Assembly: GCF_000346465.2 (NCBI RefSeq)
Contig: NC_034009.1
Location: 26,350,227 to 26,414,226, forward strand
Direction: 5' to 3'
Source: Prunus persica
Lineage: Eukaryota; Streptophyta; Magnoliopsida; Rosales; Rosaceae
Length of the DNA stretch: 64,000 nt
A program made the translations under genes and the position numbers. Shown in pieces: positions 46,208-57,921 of the stretch. Numbering within the stretch: position 1 is the first letter of the stretch; every line of letters begins with the position of its first letter. Below the pieces are notes generated by a model, which did no database searches, was not told the DNA's origin, and worked only from the letters and a program-made list of their open reading frames with translations.

Positions 46208-48723
46208 TCAACGCAAGTCAAAGATTTCAAACCTCAGATTTGAGTTTGTGTAGACATTAGAGCAGTGCTCGTAAATGGGGCTCCCATCTGTGGTTTCTTT
46301 GTGAGGATGAAACCCTTGCTCTTGGCACTCTTTTAGGACACTCATCCCACCGGGGTCAGATAGACGAAATATTCCATAGCTCCTGGAAAAATCCCGACAA
46401 TAAGTTTCTCAATATAGCTATGTGAAAAAGATGTTAATAGTTATTACCTGTTGAACTGAAACAAGTTGGTTTTGTTTGCATATGCAATGCTTCCCTTAAT
46501 GTTGTGTTCTTACTAAGAACTTCTTAGAAGGTAGAGCATACTCAACTTTATGTATTTTCATGTGCTCGTACTTGCATTTTGAAACATATATTTGCATATT
46601 CAACTGGCCTACTTAAGGAGTTTGTACTGGAATTCTTATACTTTAGAAGAGGCTCAACTTACTGGTCATATTTTCAAGGAAAAATGGTGAGCAGAGAATA
46701 ATGAATTCACAAAGCATTACGAATGAAGCCTATCAGAGTTGCATACCTTGAGGTATCTGTCGGAGCCATGACAACAGCAAATGCCTCAGGTATCATAACC
46801 TGAAGATAAAAGATGGAAAAGGAGATGTTAGACTTCAATACGATAACAGGAACCAGAACTATATTAACATAATTACATGTAACATTTGCAGTCTTTGCAA
46901 ATAAACTGATTGATGTCCGTAGTCCTTTGTTGAAGTGGAAAATAAAAAACCCCCAAAAGAAGGAAATTCAGAACTCTTAATCTTAAATAATCTTAAACAA
47001 TGGACTGTATCTCACATTTTTATAGTTGTTCCAACAATTGTAAACATAGTGTTGAAATTCAGAACTCTTAATCTTAAATAATTGCATCCAAATGGATCGT
47101 AAAACTATATGAAATGTGCCAATATCAAAGGAAGTTAGTACGAGTGGATGTGATTTCAATGGATAACTTTCGAAATTTTCCTGTCATACTTCTGATGTGG
47201 TTATACTAGATATGATGAGAAAAGAACCAAACCCGTAAACATTCTTGATAATGACAGTGGCCTTCACACTGATTGAGTCAATTACCTGACATGAATAATG
47301 AGTGTGCAGATCCACTGATGACATGAAACATTTTTGAGAAGGATGTGTCTGAAAATAAACAGTTGACAAAGGTCAGAGTTCACGAAAAATGAATATTATT
47401 AATTACTTAAAATAATAGGAAAATGCCTACATGGATCCATCCTACAGGGAAAAGTGATTGTTCGTTTTGTATGGAGAAAACTTCCTCGTCATTTGTCGCC
47501 TGGCACTTTCATATTTTGCAGTCAGCAGAAAACAGTAGTGAGATTACACTCAGTGAATGAAAAACAGACATACAAGACGAGTGAACTGCCAAAAGATACT
47601 TACAGAGTTGGAAGTGCATTCCTGTTTGGGTATGATCAGAGTTGTTACATAGAATGTTCCATTTTTCTATGGACACACAAGAAACAAATATATATTACCT
47701 TCAAGGAAATAATCACACTCTAATCTATTTCCGCTTTCCTTTTATAACATTGAGAATAATTGTATAGCAAAGATCCAGAAACAATTTTGAACGTGCAAAC
47801 CGTGAGAAAGTGACAGAGGTTTGGGTTTTGAATGAGATTGGGAGACAGAAGAAACTGCTTGAACATAGCAATGGAGACCTATGGAAGTGAGAATGTGTAA
47901 TAAATAAAAGTATATGCCACAAAACAGCGAATGCCTAATGATCTGAAACATGTGTTTTTCAAAAGAAAATACTCCCATAATATAGTTGGGCCAATTGCTG
48001 GGCATTCTTATACTTGTAAACCTTACATATTTACCATATCTTACGCAAGAAACATATTGGTTTTAGAATCTAGGGAGAACATGAATCTTACCAGAAAGGC
48101 GCCAAGAGTCCCACATGTTTCTAGATCCTTCTCTGTATTGTCTTTAGCAAGCCCAAGGAAATCTTCCATTAAATTTGCTGACTGAAAAGGATTATACCAG
48201 TTAATTATCAGATATCTGTACTCAATGTAGAAATATACCCATAAAATAGTCCCGAGTTTGGATGATACACATTGAAATGCAAAAAGTTCTTACAATATGT
48301 ACATCTCGCAGGACCGTAGATGATGTTGATTGATTAGATGACTGTGATTGTCCATGCTCTGTATCGACTGTAATTTGTGAAATATTAGCACCTTGAGGCA
48401 CACTTTCTGTGCAGGAGATTACAGGAGAAGGAGAGAACTGAGTAACAGTATGAACGGTGATGTTCTGACATTGGCTAGTTGTCTTCAAAAAATTTGAACC
48501 GCAAAATATACATGCGCAGAAACTACTGCCGGATTCCACTGAACACAAAGATGACGCGCTAGCGTTTTCCTCATTGATGTTCATAAAGCTGTAAACAGAA
48601 AAGGAATTGATACTATATTAACAAGAATTTGCATAAGAATGGTAGTTTTGCAAATTGTAAAAGGGTTCTCTGAAATGGATATATTTCTTGATATCTATAC
48701 CTTAGACAATTTCTTTCTGCCAT
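46208..48723 (-). CDS. AMSH2: AMSH-like ubiquitin thioesterase (AMSH2 type, JAMM)
   Basis: Exons 48738-48701 (ATG at 48723), 48588-48294, 48181-48092, 47666-47604, 47505-47431, 47348-47286, 46799-46747 and 46382-46208 give at least 278 aa. AMSH proteins are zinc metalloproteases that cleave K63-linked ubiquitin chains in endosomal sorting. The MPN+/JAMM domain is complete: GWIHTHPSQKCFMSSVD carries the HxH...SxxD zinc ligands, followed by LHTHYSCQ. LETCGTLGAFL and FYVTTLIIPKQECTSNS lie upstream, and the protein ends SNLRFEIFDLR. The N-terminal part (exon 2) is Ser/Cys-rich and not conserved. The MIT domain of AMSH1/3 is absent, which fits the short AMSH2 class. The frame stays open upstream of the chosen ATG, so further 5' exons are possible. 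Confidence 0.88.
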
Positions 48724-48738
48724 AGCACAACTTCCAAC

Positions 48739-49696
48739 CTGAATGAGAGGAACTGCAGTCATAAGGACTCGAACCAAATTACAGAAGAGATAACTTTTTC
48801 CCCAAAACTTCCTGAACTCATTGTAAACTAATTCTCAGTGTTCCACCTTAATTTACAGATCATTATAGGAAATAAAGAAACAGCTTTTGTCATTCCAAAG
48901 GTGCTTTAAGAGCGCTAATAACCAAACAAAAAGTGTTTTAGACATCATTGAAAGCTGTTATTCTTAATGAAAACATTGTTTTGGAAACTTCAAGTCACAG
49001 AGTTCAAATTACGTAAAATTTCAATTTCCAAACACCTTTATATGAGAGAGAACATAAAAAGAGAGGAATCTCAATTCTGTTTCTGTACCTTGTTATGAGA
49101 AATCTTTTCTTTTGTTGAATGCGCCAAGTAACTCCGTTGCTGAGAGTTAAAACATCAGTCAGTCTGTTAATACAAGTTACAAAATTTATGAAACTCCTTC
49201 GCTTCCCATTTGTGGTAAACAAAGAGAAAACAGTCACCATTAATTTGATGCACCTATAGAAAATATTACTAATTTTTATATTAAAAAATCTTCAGTTTGA
49301 ACATGGGAGTATCCTCCTCAACTTTTAGTAACTTGTACTTGACTATAGTTTAGAAACCAAGAAGAAAACCATAGTTCCCAGCAAGGGAAAGACAAACATA
49401 TATAGCCGTCTGTGAGTGAATGTTGACTGTAGTGAAAACAAAAGAGGAAAATAACAACAACCCAGAATAGTAAACAACCAGGGTGTGTGAAGCCCTTTCT
49501 CAAATTTCCCAAAGAAAATTGGTGGCTGAATTAGTAGGGAAGATCACTGTCAAAACCAGAAATTGTTGATTGCCCACTAATTATAAAGGGAAAGGTTACC
49601 TGCAATGCCTGTCAAGTATGGTGTATAGCTGGGAGATGAACTTGGAAGTTGGAGGTGAAATTTACGAGCTGTGTCTTCAGGATTTGAGCTTTGCAT
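48739..49696 (-). other. Possible upstream exons or leader of the AMSH2-like gene
   Basis: Two coding-like minus-strand stretches end in good donors. One is about 49134-49089 (reading SYLAHSTKEKISHNK before GTACAG). The other is 49696-49600 (reading MQSSNPEDTARKFHLQLPSS from an ATG, before GTAACC). The nearer one is in phase with exon 48738-48701. The farther one is not in phase with it by any junction I could find. These may be 5' UTR or alternative exons. Confidence 0.4.
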
Positions 49697-50122
49697 CCCT
49701 TGGGCAATGTAGCAGTTGATTTTCATTAACTTTTTTGCGTGTAAATGAACAACACACGAGCACCCAAAGTGGTGCATTCACATGACACCCACCACGCAAG
49801 CTGCCAGCACCGTCACACACGTAGGGGTGGGTGAGTGCGGTCCAGTGCACATCGGTTTCATAATCATCATATAGCTAAAGTTTACCAATCAAGCAGTTAA
49901 CTGGATTTGAGGTGTTCAATTAAGATTTTAAAAGAGTTGAGTTTGCAAAAGTTTAGGTGTATTTAGTTCAGATTTTAATTTATTTTTAAAAAATACATCG
50001 AAATTTAAGTATATTTAATTATAATTTTTTAGAAGTCAAATAAAGTTTAGGTGTATTCAAAAAGTTATTTATTTTAAAGGAATTAATGAGTTAATCAATT
50101 TCGTTAGAATTTAAAGTGGTAA

Positions 50123-50516
50123 GAGCATCCACAATGAACTCCTTAAATTACCTTCTTAGAAAAATTTAAGAGAGGATTTGGAAAAATGCAACTTTAACCA
50201 TGCTCTCTATCTACCTCCTAAAATAGGGAGACTTCTAGGAGCCCCTAAATCTGAGGAGAGAGAAAGGATTCTAATGGCTCCCTATAATTTAATGCTGTTT
50301 TATTTAATTAGTATTTTAAATCTTTAATTAATGTCAATTAATTTTTAGATTATTTTTTAAATAGAGATTGACCAATTAAAAAAGAGTTATAGTATTTATG
50401 ACTCCATAAACTAGAGAGCATGATTGAAGTTTAAATTTTATAGAAAGCTCCTAAAATAACTTTTATATGTTTTTAGCTATAATTTAACTGAAAAGATAGC
50501 ATGATTGTGGATGCTC
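50123..50516. mobile_element. Harbinger-like MITE
   Basis: The termini GAGCATCCACAATGA and TGATTGTGGATGCTC are near-perfect inverted repeats. A TAA target duplication flanks it at 50120-50122 and 50517-50519. The 394-bp element has no coding capacity and is better preserved than its relative at 2028-2384. Confidence 0.9.
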
Positions 50517-51868
50517 TAAGTAAATACAAAAAGCCCTGGCAAATCTTATGTCAACCTTAGAAATTTTGAAGGTGCTCTATCCTTTCCAATCTTTGAACGT
50601 GTGTGCTTGTCAAGTGGAGGTAAAAAAAATATCTTCCCTTTTTCTAATGTGCTTTCATATATGTATGATCTCTCATCGATAGTCTTCCTAATAGTAGTTG
50701 TTATTGTACATCATATATCATATATTTTCAATATCAATAATCTTTGAACGCGTGTTTCACTTTTTCCCAATAGTTGATGTCGTTGTTATAAATAAAAGCT
50801 CCAATATCTTATCTTTGAGTAGTTTTTGTACATCATATATCGATGTACAGTAGCATCCCAATTTTTTTTTTTCTACTTTTCCTTCTTCTCTTTTTATTTT
50901 GGTTGCTGTTATTTATTTATTTTTGTACATCATATCATACTAGCCTCTCTGCACGCGCCTACGAGAAATTTTTTTAAAAAATTAAAAATTTATTTTAGAA
51001 TTAAAAAAAATAATGGGTAGTTGTGTTCCATAAAAATAGAATCCATTATCTGATTTTTCTTTTAATTTTAATTTTTTTAATATGAAAAAGTGTGAATTTA
51101 CCATGTTATCCTCATTTAATTAATAATTTCAATTCTTAATGTTTGGATTAACAAATGGCATTTTCTTGTATTTTGAATGTTTCACCATTCTCTACCTTTT
51201 GCTTTATATATATAGATATATATTATAGCCTTCTTTATCGTTCTACAGGCATCCCTTCTTTTTTTCTGCCTTTTCCTTCTTTATATTAGTTGTTTACAAT
51301 GTTTTATATGCAATTCAGATTTTTGTTGCTATTAATGGAGATGGAAGAAGTAGACGCAGTATTATGGAATGAAGAAATCAATGAAGAAAAAGAAGAAGAG
51401 GAAATGGATGACGAATAATTAGAGAAACATTATTTTGAAATCATAAAGATATTGTTGATTGAAAAACAATAAACAGCCCAAAAATAAAGAAAATAACATT
51501 TTAGAACTCTAATAAACTCTTTTAAAATTTATGACAAAACTCTAACAAACACCATTAAAATCAATCTAGGAATTCAATCAAACTCTATGTGAAGTTTATA
51601 GAAATCAATTAAATATTGAACTCTATAAACTTTATAATTCCATTGAACTCTTTTAAAATCTTAATTGAATAGATCCTCCTTAGACTTCTAGTACTAGTGG
51701 GATGAAACATAATACTGAAAAGTAACAACCTATAAGAAAATATTAGTGTAAAAAAAAAAGAAAAAAAAGAATTGAAGTTAACATGGTCAACCGGTCTAAC
51801 TCAGTGAAAAAGGGTATTTTGCATACTATAGTAGTAGTCTCACAGGTTCGATCTCTTGGATCATAATA

Positions 51869-51999
51869 GTCCAAGAGATTGTGGTCATCCACCGTTGGAT
51901 ATTAATTCAATGGTTTATAAACGTTTCTTAAAAGAAGTACAAGAGTGAGTGAACCGTTGAATTTACATCCAACGGTGAGTGACCACAAATCTCTTGAAC
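51869..51999. repeat. 131-bp foldback
   Basis: Two arms of roughly 48 bases are imperfect inverted copies. The left arm contains CCAAGAGATTGTGGTCA and CACCGTTGGAT. The right arm contains ATCCAACGGTGAG and TGACCACAAATCTCTTG. RNA from either strand could fold into a long hairpin. It may be a small MITE, but I could not find a target duplication. Confidence 0.65.
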
Positions 52000-52574
52000 C
52001 CCTGTAGTCTAAGAAAAATCCCATGACAATGTATGTGGAAAAACTCCCTCCCCAATATCGTTTGTATAAAAATAACAAAAACATAGACAGTTTTGAACCA
52101 GTTCAAGTTAATTACAATTTGGTTTGAAACTATTGTAAATAATGCGTGAAAAAGGCCTATGAAAATATGTAAATAATATGTGAAATATACAATTTATTTT
52201 AGGCTTTTTGGTGTACGACTTGTCGTTTGTATTACATAGGTATGTATGATGAGTAGGACAGCGGGTAACATTATTCCAGAAAATTGTCGTGATTTTGTGG
52301 TTGGTTTTGGTAATTGGGATGAGGACACAAAATACATCTCTTTCAAATCAATGGGTGCAGCCCCATGCCATGCCATACAATATACCAGGATTGGCTATCT
52401 AAAGATGATGATGATGACGGGCTCATTGGAGGCTCATAACTAATATGAGATCGTCATTCCATAGAGATAGAAGGTCCCTACTTCACCTCTAGACGCTTTG
52501 CTTCCTTTATCCACCGGGGTAGGGCTGGGATGGGAATGTAGAGCTACCACCAAACTTCTACCTTTCTCTCTTTC

Positions 52575-52595
52575 TGTGTGTGTGTGTGTGTATAT

Positions 52596-52635
<40 letters not shown>
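52575..52635. repeat. (TG)n(TA)n(GA)n compound microsatellite
   Basis: TG, TA and GA runs lie back to back about 120 bases left of the large CACTA element. Confidence 0.95.
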
Positions 52636-53127
52636 CATATAGGCAACATGGCTCGACTTTGGTGGCTGCTGCGAGTCTAACTTCCAAAAAGCAGCTCTTC
52701 TCAACCTCAGTTGACAGAGAAACGGGGCATGGCTGGAACTTTTCGAAGATGCTTCACTACTACAAAAAAGCAAAAAGACGACGGTAAATCACCGTCGTGT
52801 ATTTGGTTTTTCAATGGTCGTGGAATCCACCGTCATCTTTTCCCTCATAAACCACGACGCTAAATAACCGTCGTTGTTAAACAATACAACGTCATCAAAA
52901 AATACAAAACGACGTCTTTGTACTGCAAAAGATCTAAAAAAAGCAATCGATGATGATAATAGACGACCAATTCTCTAAAAAGACCGTCGTTAAAAAGGGA
53001 AAATATGACACATATTAAGAGAACAAGGCCGCAAGATAGACATACAACGACGACAATAAAAATACGCCGACGTTAAATATAATTTTCACGACAATAAAAA
53101 ATATGACGTCTTTAAATACATTAGAAG

Positions 53128-53552
53128 ACGACGTTATTGATACCTACTACGTCGCACATATAAACACAACCGTCGTACAATTAATTTTCCACTTCGATTT
53201 TTTGATAAAAGATGACGTGGAAATAGTTGTCAGTGTCATTATTTACGACGTATGTGTTTCTATAGTAGACGTTGAAAAACTAAACAACGTCAGTTACAAA
53301 TATATGAGAGTCGTATTAAAAAATTTATACGTCCTATTTTCAGAAACAAACAACGACCATAAATATTAGACGTTGTTAAATACAACAACGTCGGAAAACA
53401 ATAAAAACAGACGTGTTTAGTCTGCTAAAGTTCTACAACGTCTCTTATTTACAAAAAACCGTCGTGAAATAAATTTTCCACTTCGATTTTATCTAAAAAA
53501 GATGACGTGGAAATAGTTGTCAGTGTCATTATTTACGACGTATACATTTATA
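53128..53552. repeat. Direct repeat of ~95 bp in CACTA left spacer
   Basis: About 53180-53276 and 53468-53552 share AATTTTCCACTTCGATTTT, GATGACGTGGAAATAGTTG and TCAGTGTCATTATTTACGAC in the same order, with small differences. Confidence 0.8.
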
Positions 53553-54107
53553 TAGTCGACGTTGTATTTATATGTATTCATTACTCACGACGCACTTAAT
53601 AATATAGACGACGTTGAACGTCTAAACAACGTCGGTTCCAAATAAATGAGAGCCGTATTACAGAACATATAGACGGCGTAGATTATGATGGGAGCCGTAT
53701 TACAAATAACGTCGTTTAATTGTTATTAGACGGCGGTTATAATGAATTTCCGTCGGAATTAATTTCGTTCCTCTTCGTTTATAAAAGAACTTGCGACGTG
53801 GAAAATGTATGATGACGTCGTATTTTTTAACGTTCAGATTATATATCTCGTTTTTTAGACGTCGGTATTATGGGATTGGAGTCGTGTTATTTTGAATTAC
53901 ATGGCGGTTCTTTATCCTTCACCGACGTGATATCCTGAATAATTGCTTCACAATAGCGTCGTGGTTCTTCATTGTTACGTTGCTTTAAGACGTCGGTAAA
54001 TATGCTGATTCACAATAACGTCGTGTTTTATTTGAACGTAGAAAGTGAAGAAATCACATTACAATATATTACAAAATTAATGTCATACACTGCCAATTAC
54101 ATAAGCA

Positions 54108-56812
54108 TCATTCAATCCATATATCTTCACACCCATCTCGAATATTTTGACCGCCTAACTCACCTACCAGTTCATCAAATGTGTCAACATTTGGGCATCC
54201 CTCTAGTAAATGGCTCACACTCANNNNNNNNNNNNNNNNNNNNNNNNNNNNNNNNNNNNNNNNNNNNNNNNNNNNNNNNNNNNNNNNNNNNNNNNNNNNN
54301 NNNNNNNNNNNNNNNNNNNNNNNNNNNNNNNNNNNNNNNNNNNNNNNNNNNNNNNNNNNNNNNNNNNNNNNNNNNNNNNNNNNNNNNNNNNNNNNNNNNN
54401 NNNNNNNNNNNNNNNNNNNNNNNNNNNNNNNNNNNNNNNNNNNNNNNNNNNNNNNNNNNNNNNNNNNNNNNNNNNNNNNNNNNNNNNNNNNNNNNNNNNN
54501 NNNNNNNNNNNNNNNNNNNNNNNNNNNNNNNNNNNNNNNNNNNNNNNNNNNNNNNNNNNNNNNNNNNNNNNNNNNNNNNNNNNNNNNNNNNNNNNNNNNN
54601 NNNNNNNNNNNNNNNNNNNNNNNNNNNNNNNNNNNNNNNNNNNNNNNNNNNNNNNNNNNNNNNNNNNNNNNNNNNNNNNNNNNNNNNNNNNNNNNNNNNN
54701 NNNNNNNNNNNNNNNNNNNNNNNNNNNNNNNNNNNNNNNNNNNNNNNNNNNNNNNNNNNNNNNNNNNNNNNNNNNNNNNNNNNNNNNNNNNNNNNNNNNN
54801 NNNNNNNNNNNNNNNNNNNNNNNNNNNNNNNNNNNNNNNNNNNNNNNNNNNNNNNNNNNNNNNNNNNNNNNNNNNNNNNNNNNNNNNNNNNNNNNNNNNN
54901 NNNNNNNNNNNNNNNNNNNNNNNNNNNNNNNNNNNNNNNNNNNNNNNNNNNNNNNNNNNNNNNNNNNNNNNNNNNNNNNNNNNNNNNNNNNNNNNNNNNN
55001 NNNNNNNNNNNNNNNNNNNNNNNNNNNNNNNNNNNCCATAGAAAGAATTGCAAACCTCTCTCTCTCTGCTCTTGACAAATTCCAAGGCCCAGGAGGCAAA
55101 CGAGTACGTCTTTCTCCATACTCGGGTTGCAAATCAGTTTTGACCCCCATGTTCAATAAATCTAATCGAGCAGCAATCCCATCTTTATTTTTTCCAGGGA
55201 TCTCCAGCAATGTACCAATGATACTATCGCAAACATTCTTCTCAATGTGCATAACATCTAGGGCATGCCTCACAGGAAGGTATTTCCAATACTCGAGATC
55301 AAAGAATATTGATTTCTTCTTCCAACAAACTCTGTCACCATTTTCAACCATATGCAGCACTTCTTCTCCGGTTAATGGCTCTGGAGGTATGCCATATTCA
55401 GGTTTCCCATTAAAAGCTGCACGTTGCCTCCTATATGGATGATTGATTGGTAACCATTTTCTATGCCCAATGTAACAAATTTTGTGGCCATTTTTCAACC
55501 TGTGACTAGGTGTATCATCGCCGCATATTGGACAAGCTTTATATCCTTTAACAACACAACCAGATAAGTTTCCATAGGCGGGGAAATCATTAATTGTCCA
55601 CATTAATGCAGCTCTGAGTGTAAAGTATTCTCCATTATGTGCATCATACACTCCTCTAATCCCAACCCACAAGGATTTTAAATCATCAATCAAAGGCTCC
55701 AAGTAGACGTCTATATCATTTCCGGGTTGTTTAGGACCGGAAATCAATAAGGTTAACATCATGAACTTTCGTTTCATGCACAGCCATGGAGGGAGATTAT
55801 ATGTAACTAAGATAACCGGCCAACAACTATATCTGCTACTTAGAGAACTGTGGGGATTGAATCCATCAGATGAAAGAGCCAATCTCAAGTTTCTCGGCTC
55901 ATTACCAAACTCAGGCCATTTATCATCAAGAAGTTTCCAAGACGGGGAATCCGCCGGATGAGACATCTGACCGTCAATTGATTTTCTAGCAACATGCCAC
56001 CAAGTCAAACTCTTAGCTGTCTCATGTGATTGAAACATCCTTTTAAACCTTGGAATTGGGGGAAAATACCACACCACCTTCGCTGGCACACCCTCTTTCA
56101 AGATTGCATCTTTGCCTTCCTTCCACCTTGAGATACCACAAGTAGGACAATTAGTTGAATCCTCATACTCCTTCCTATACAAGATGCAATCATTGGGGCA
56201 TGCGTGCATTTTCTCATAACTCAGCCCCAATGCACACAAAGTCTTTTTAGCCTCATACATGGAGGTTGGTATTGTATTTCCTTCTGGAAGCAAATCGCCT
56301 TGAAGTATCAATAATTCTGTAAAACAGACATCACTCATCCCATGTTTTGCCTTCAAATTATACAACTTCACTAATGCCGATAACTTCGTGTACTTTCTAC
56401 AACCAGGGTACACTGGTTGATCTCCATCCCCAATCACATTGGCAAACTCATACGGATCCGAACCAAAATCACCAAAATCATTATCATCCATATCAATTTC
56501 TTCAGACACAAAACTGTACCTACTATGGCCATCATCTTCTTCAACATTTCTGCTAGCATTAGTAGTTGCTTCCCAAGGTTCTCCGTGAAATGTCCAATTC
56601 TTATAGCTTTGGTCAATTCCATTAAAGTATAAGTGATCCCTTATAATTCCAACCCCAAACAACTTCAAATTAACACATTTAACACATGGACAACGGATAT
56701 GTGTTGTAGTTAGAAGATTTTCTACAGCAAAGTTCAAAAATGCTTCCACCCCAAACTCATATGCCTTCGATCTTCTATCCGAGTGCATCCATGACTTATC
56801 CATCTCCGACAC
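54108..56812 (-). CDS. CACTA TNP2-like transposase, interrupted by an assembly gap
   Basis: From ATG at 56812 an uninterrupted frame of 592 codons runs to the gap at 55035. The N-terminus (MDKSWMHSDRRSKAYEFG, then CPCVKCVN) is a Transpos_assoc domain. A long transposase_21 (TNP2) region follows, with HACPNDCILYRKEY, CPTCGISRWKEG, VVWYFPPIPRFKRMF, KACPICGDDT and DVMHIEKNVCDSIIGTLL. These proteins cut and join CACTA ends in the nucleus. On the far side of the 812-N gap, 54223-54108 encodes a plausible C-terminus ending GGQNIRDGCEDIWIE and a stop, in another frame relative to the gap length. An intron or an inexact gap size is therefore needed. No stop or frameshift is visible in the sequenced part. 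The span covers both visible parts. Confidence 0.85.
54224..55035. other. Assembly gap (812 N)
   Basis: A run of 812 undetermined bases inside the TNP2-like gene. All long frames reported across it are artefacts. Confidence 1.
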
Positions 56813-57369
56813 TATAACCTATTATCTATAATAAAGTGAAAATACAGGCAATGACCATCACTATAGCAGATTATACAATGATCTAATCGCAAGTAATAAA
56901 CAACAGAGACGACGGGTTTTAATCAAAAACAGACGTATTTGGCATATATAGACGACGGATTTTCAACAGACGTCGTCTATTATACGTAATACAAACGACG
57001 GTTTATGAAAAAACCGTCGTGTATAAGTAATACAACGACGGTAGTTTAAAAACACCGTCGTGTAATCGTCGTCGTACGCCTTAAAATTCGTCGTGTCTCA
57101 GTTTATTTTCAAGAACACAAAACCCATTAAGAACACAACATATATATGAAACCAAGCAAGAAACCAACATATACATGAAACCAAGCATGAAAACAATAAA
57201 TCCATTCCCAATTCAACATAACATAGGGTGATTAAAAGATACGACAAAATTAAATCCATTCCCAATTCAACATAACAGATAATGTAATCCATGAACCCAT
57301 TAAACAGAAAATCCATGAACCCATACCTATAAGCATTGGTGCACTTTGCACCTTCTCCAGAGCGGAAAA

Positions 57370-57477
57370 TGACAAGATCAAATAAAGGTGTCCTTTTGCT
57401 GGAAATCATTTGGAAGTTGGTGATGTGTCTTTTTGTGTTGATTTCCAGCAAAAGTACACCTTTATTTGATCTTGTCA
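57370..57477 (-). repeat. Near-perfect 39-bp inverted repeat (hairpin)
   Basis: The left arm 57370-57408 and the right arm 57439-57477 are inverted complements with a single mismatch, separated by a 30-base loop. Transcribed, this would form a stem of 39 pairs. It lies in the probable 5' leader of the TNP2-like gene. Confidence 0.9.
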
Positions 57478-57821
57478 TGAACCCATTAAACAGAAAATGA
57501 GAGAGCGAATGTTATGTTGCGCGAAATCTGAAAATTTTAGGGTTCAGGGTTAGAAGTATAAGAATAAGAGCCAAATATAAAAAAATTTAGGGCGCGCGAA
57601 AATTTTTAGAGCGCGCGCTCTTTAAAACGTCGAAAGAAAAACCATGGCGAAAGTTCTACAAGAACCGACGTAAATGTAATATTCCACGACGGAAACACTG
57701 AACGTAACGCCGTTTATTTTGACGCTTCATTTTTCGGATTAATTTTAAATTTATTTTCAATATTTTGATATAAAGACGACTGAAAAACCACGTCTGGGTT
57801 AAGAAATTGAAACGTTGTAAA

Positions 57822-57921
57822 NNNNNNNNNNNNNNNNNNNNNNNNNNNNNNNNNNNNNNNNNNNNNNNNNNNNNNNNNNNNNNNNNNNNNNNNNNNNNNN
57901 NNNNNNNNNNNNNNNNNNNNN
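57822..57921. other. Assembly gap (100 N)
   Basis: Exactly 100 undetermined bases, the usual placeholder for a gap of unknown length. Distances across it are unreliable. Confidence 1.

Larger units (their letters stand above)
49697..52754. other. Intergenic between AMSH2 and the large CACTA element
   Basis: No host gene seen. It contains a Harbinger-like MITE, a SINE-like head at about 51790-51860 (A-box GGTCTAACTCAGTG, B-box GGTTCGATCTC), a foldback directly after it, and a compound microsatellite. The rest is AT-rich. Confidence 0.55.

Noticed and set aside
52755..53960. CRISPR-like array of short repeats
   Set aside because: The repeats are irregularly spaced, inverted as well as direct, and sit in a plant transposon. 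This is not a CRISPR array.
53972..55442. Long frames crossing the 812-N gap on the plus strand and in other minus frames
   Set aside because: They are open only because undetermined bases contain no stops. Only the TNP2-like frame and the short C-terminal piece have protein support.
57098..57478. 126-codon minus-strand frame in the CACTA spacer
   Set aside because: It is made of short duplicated blocks and the hairpin arms, with no domain. A leader exon explains the motif-free block better.
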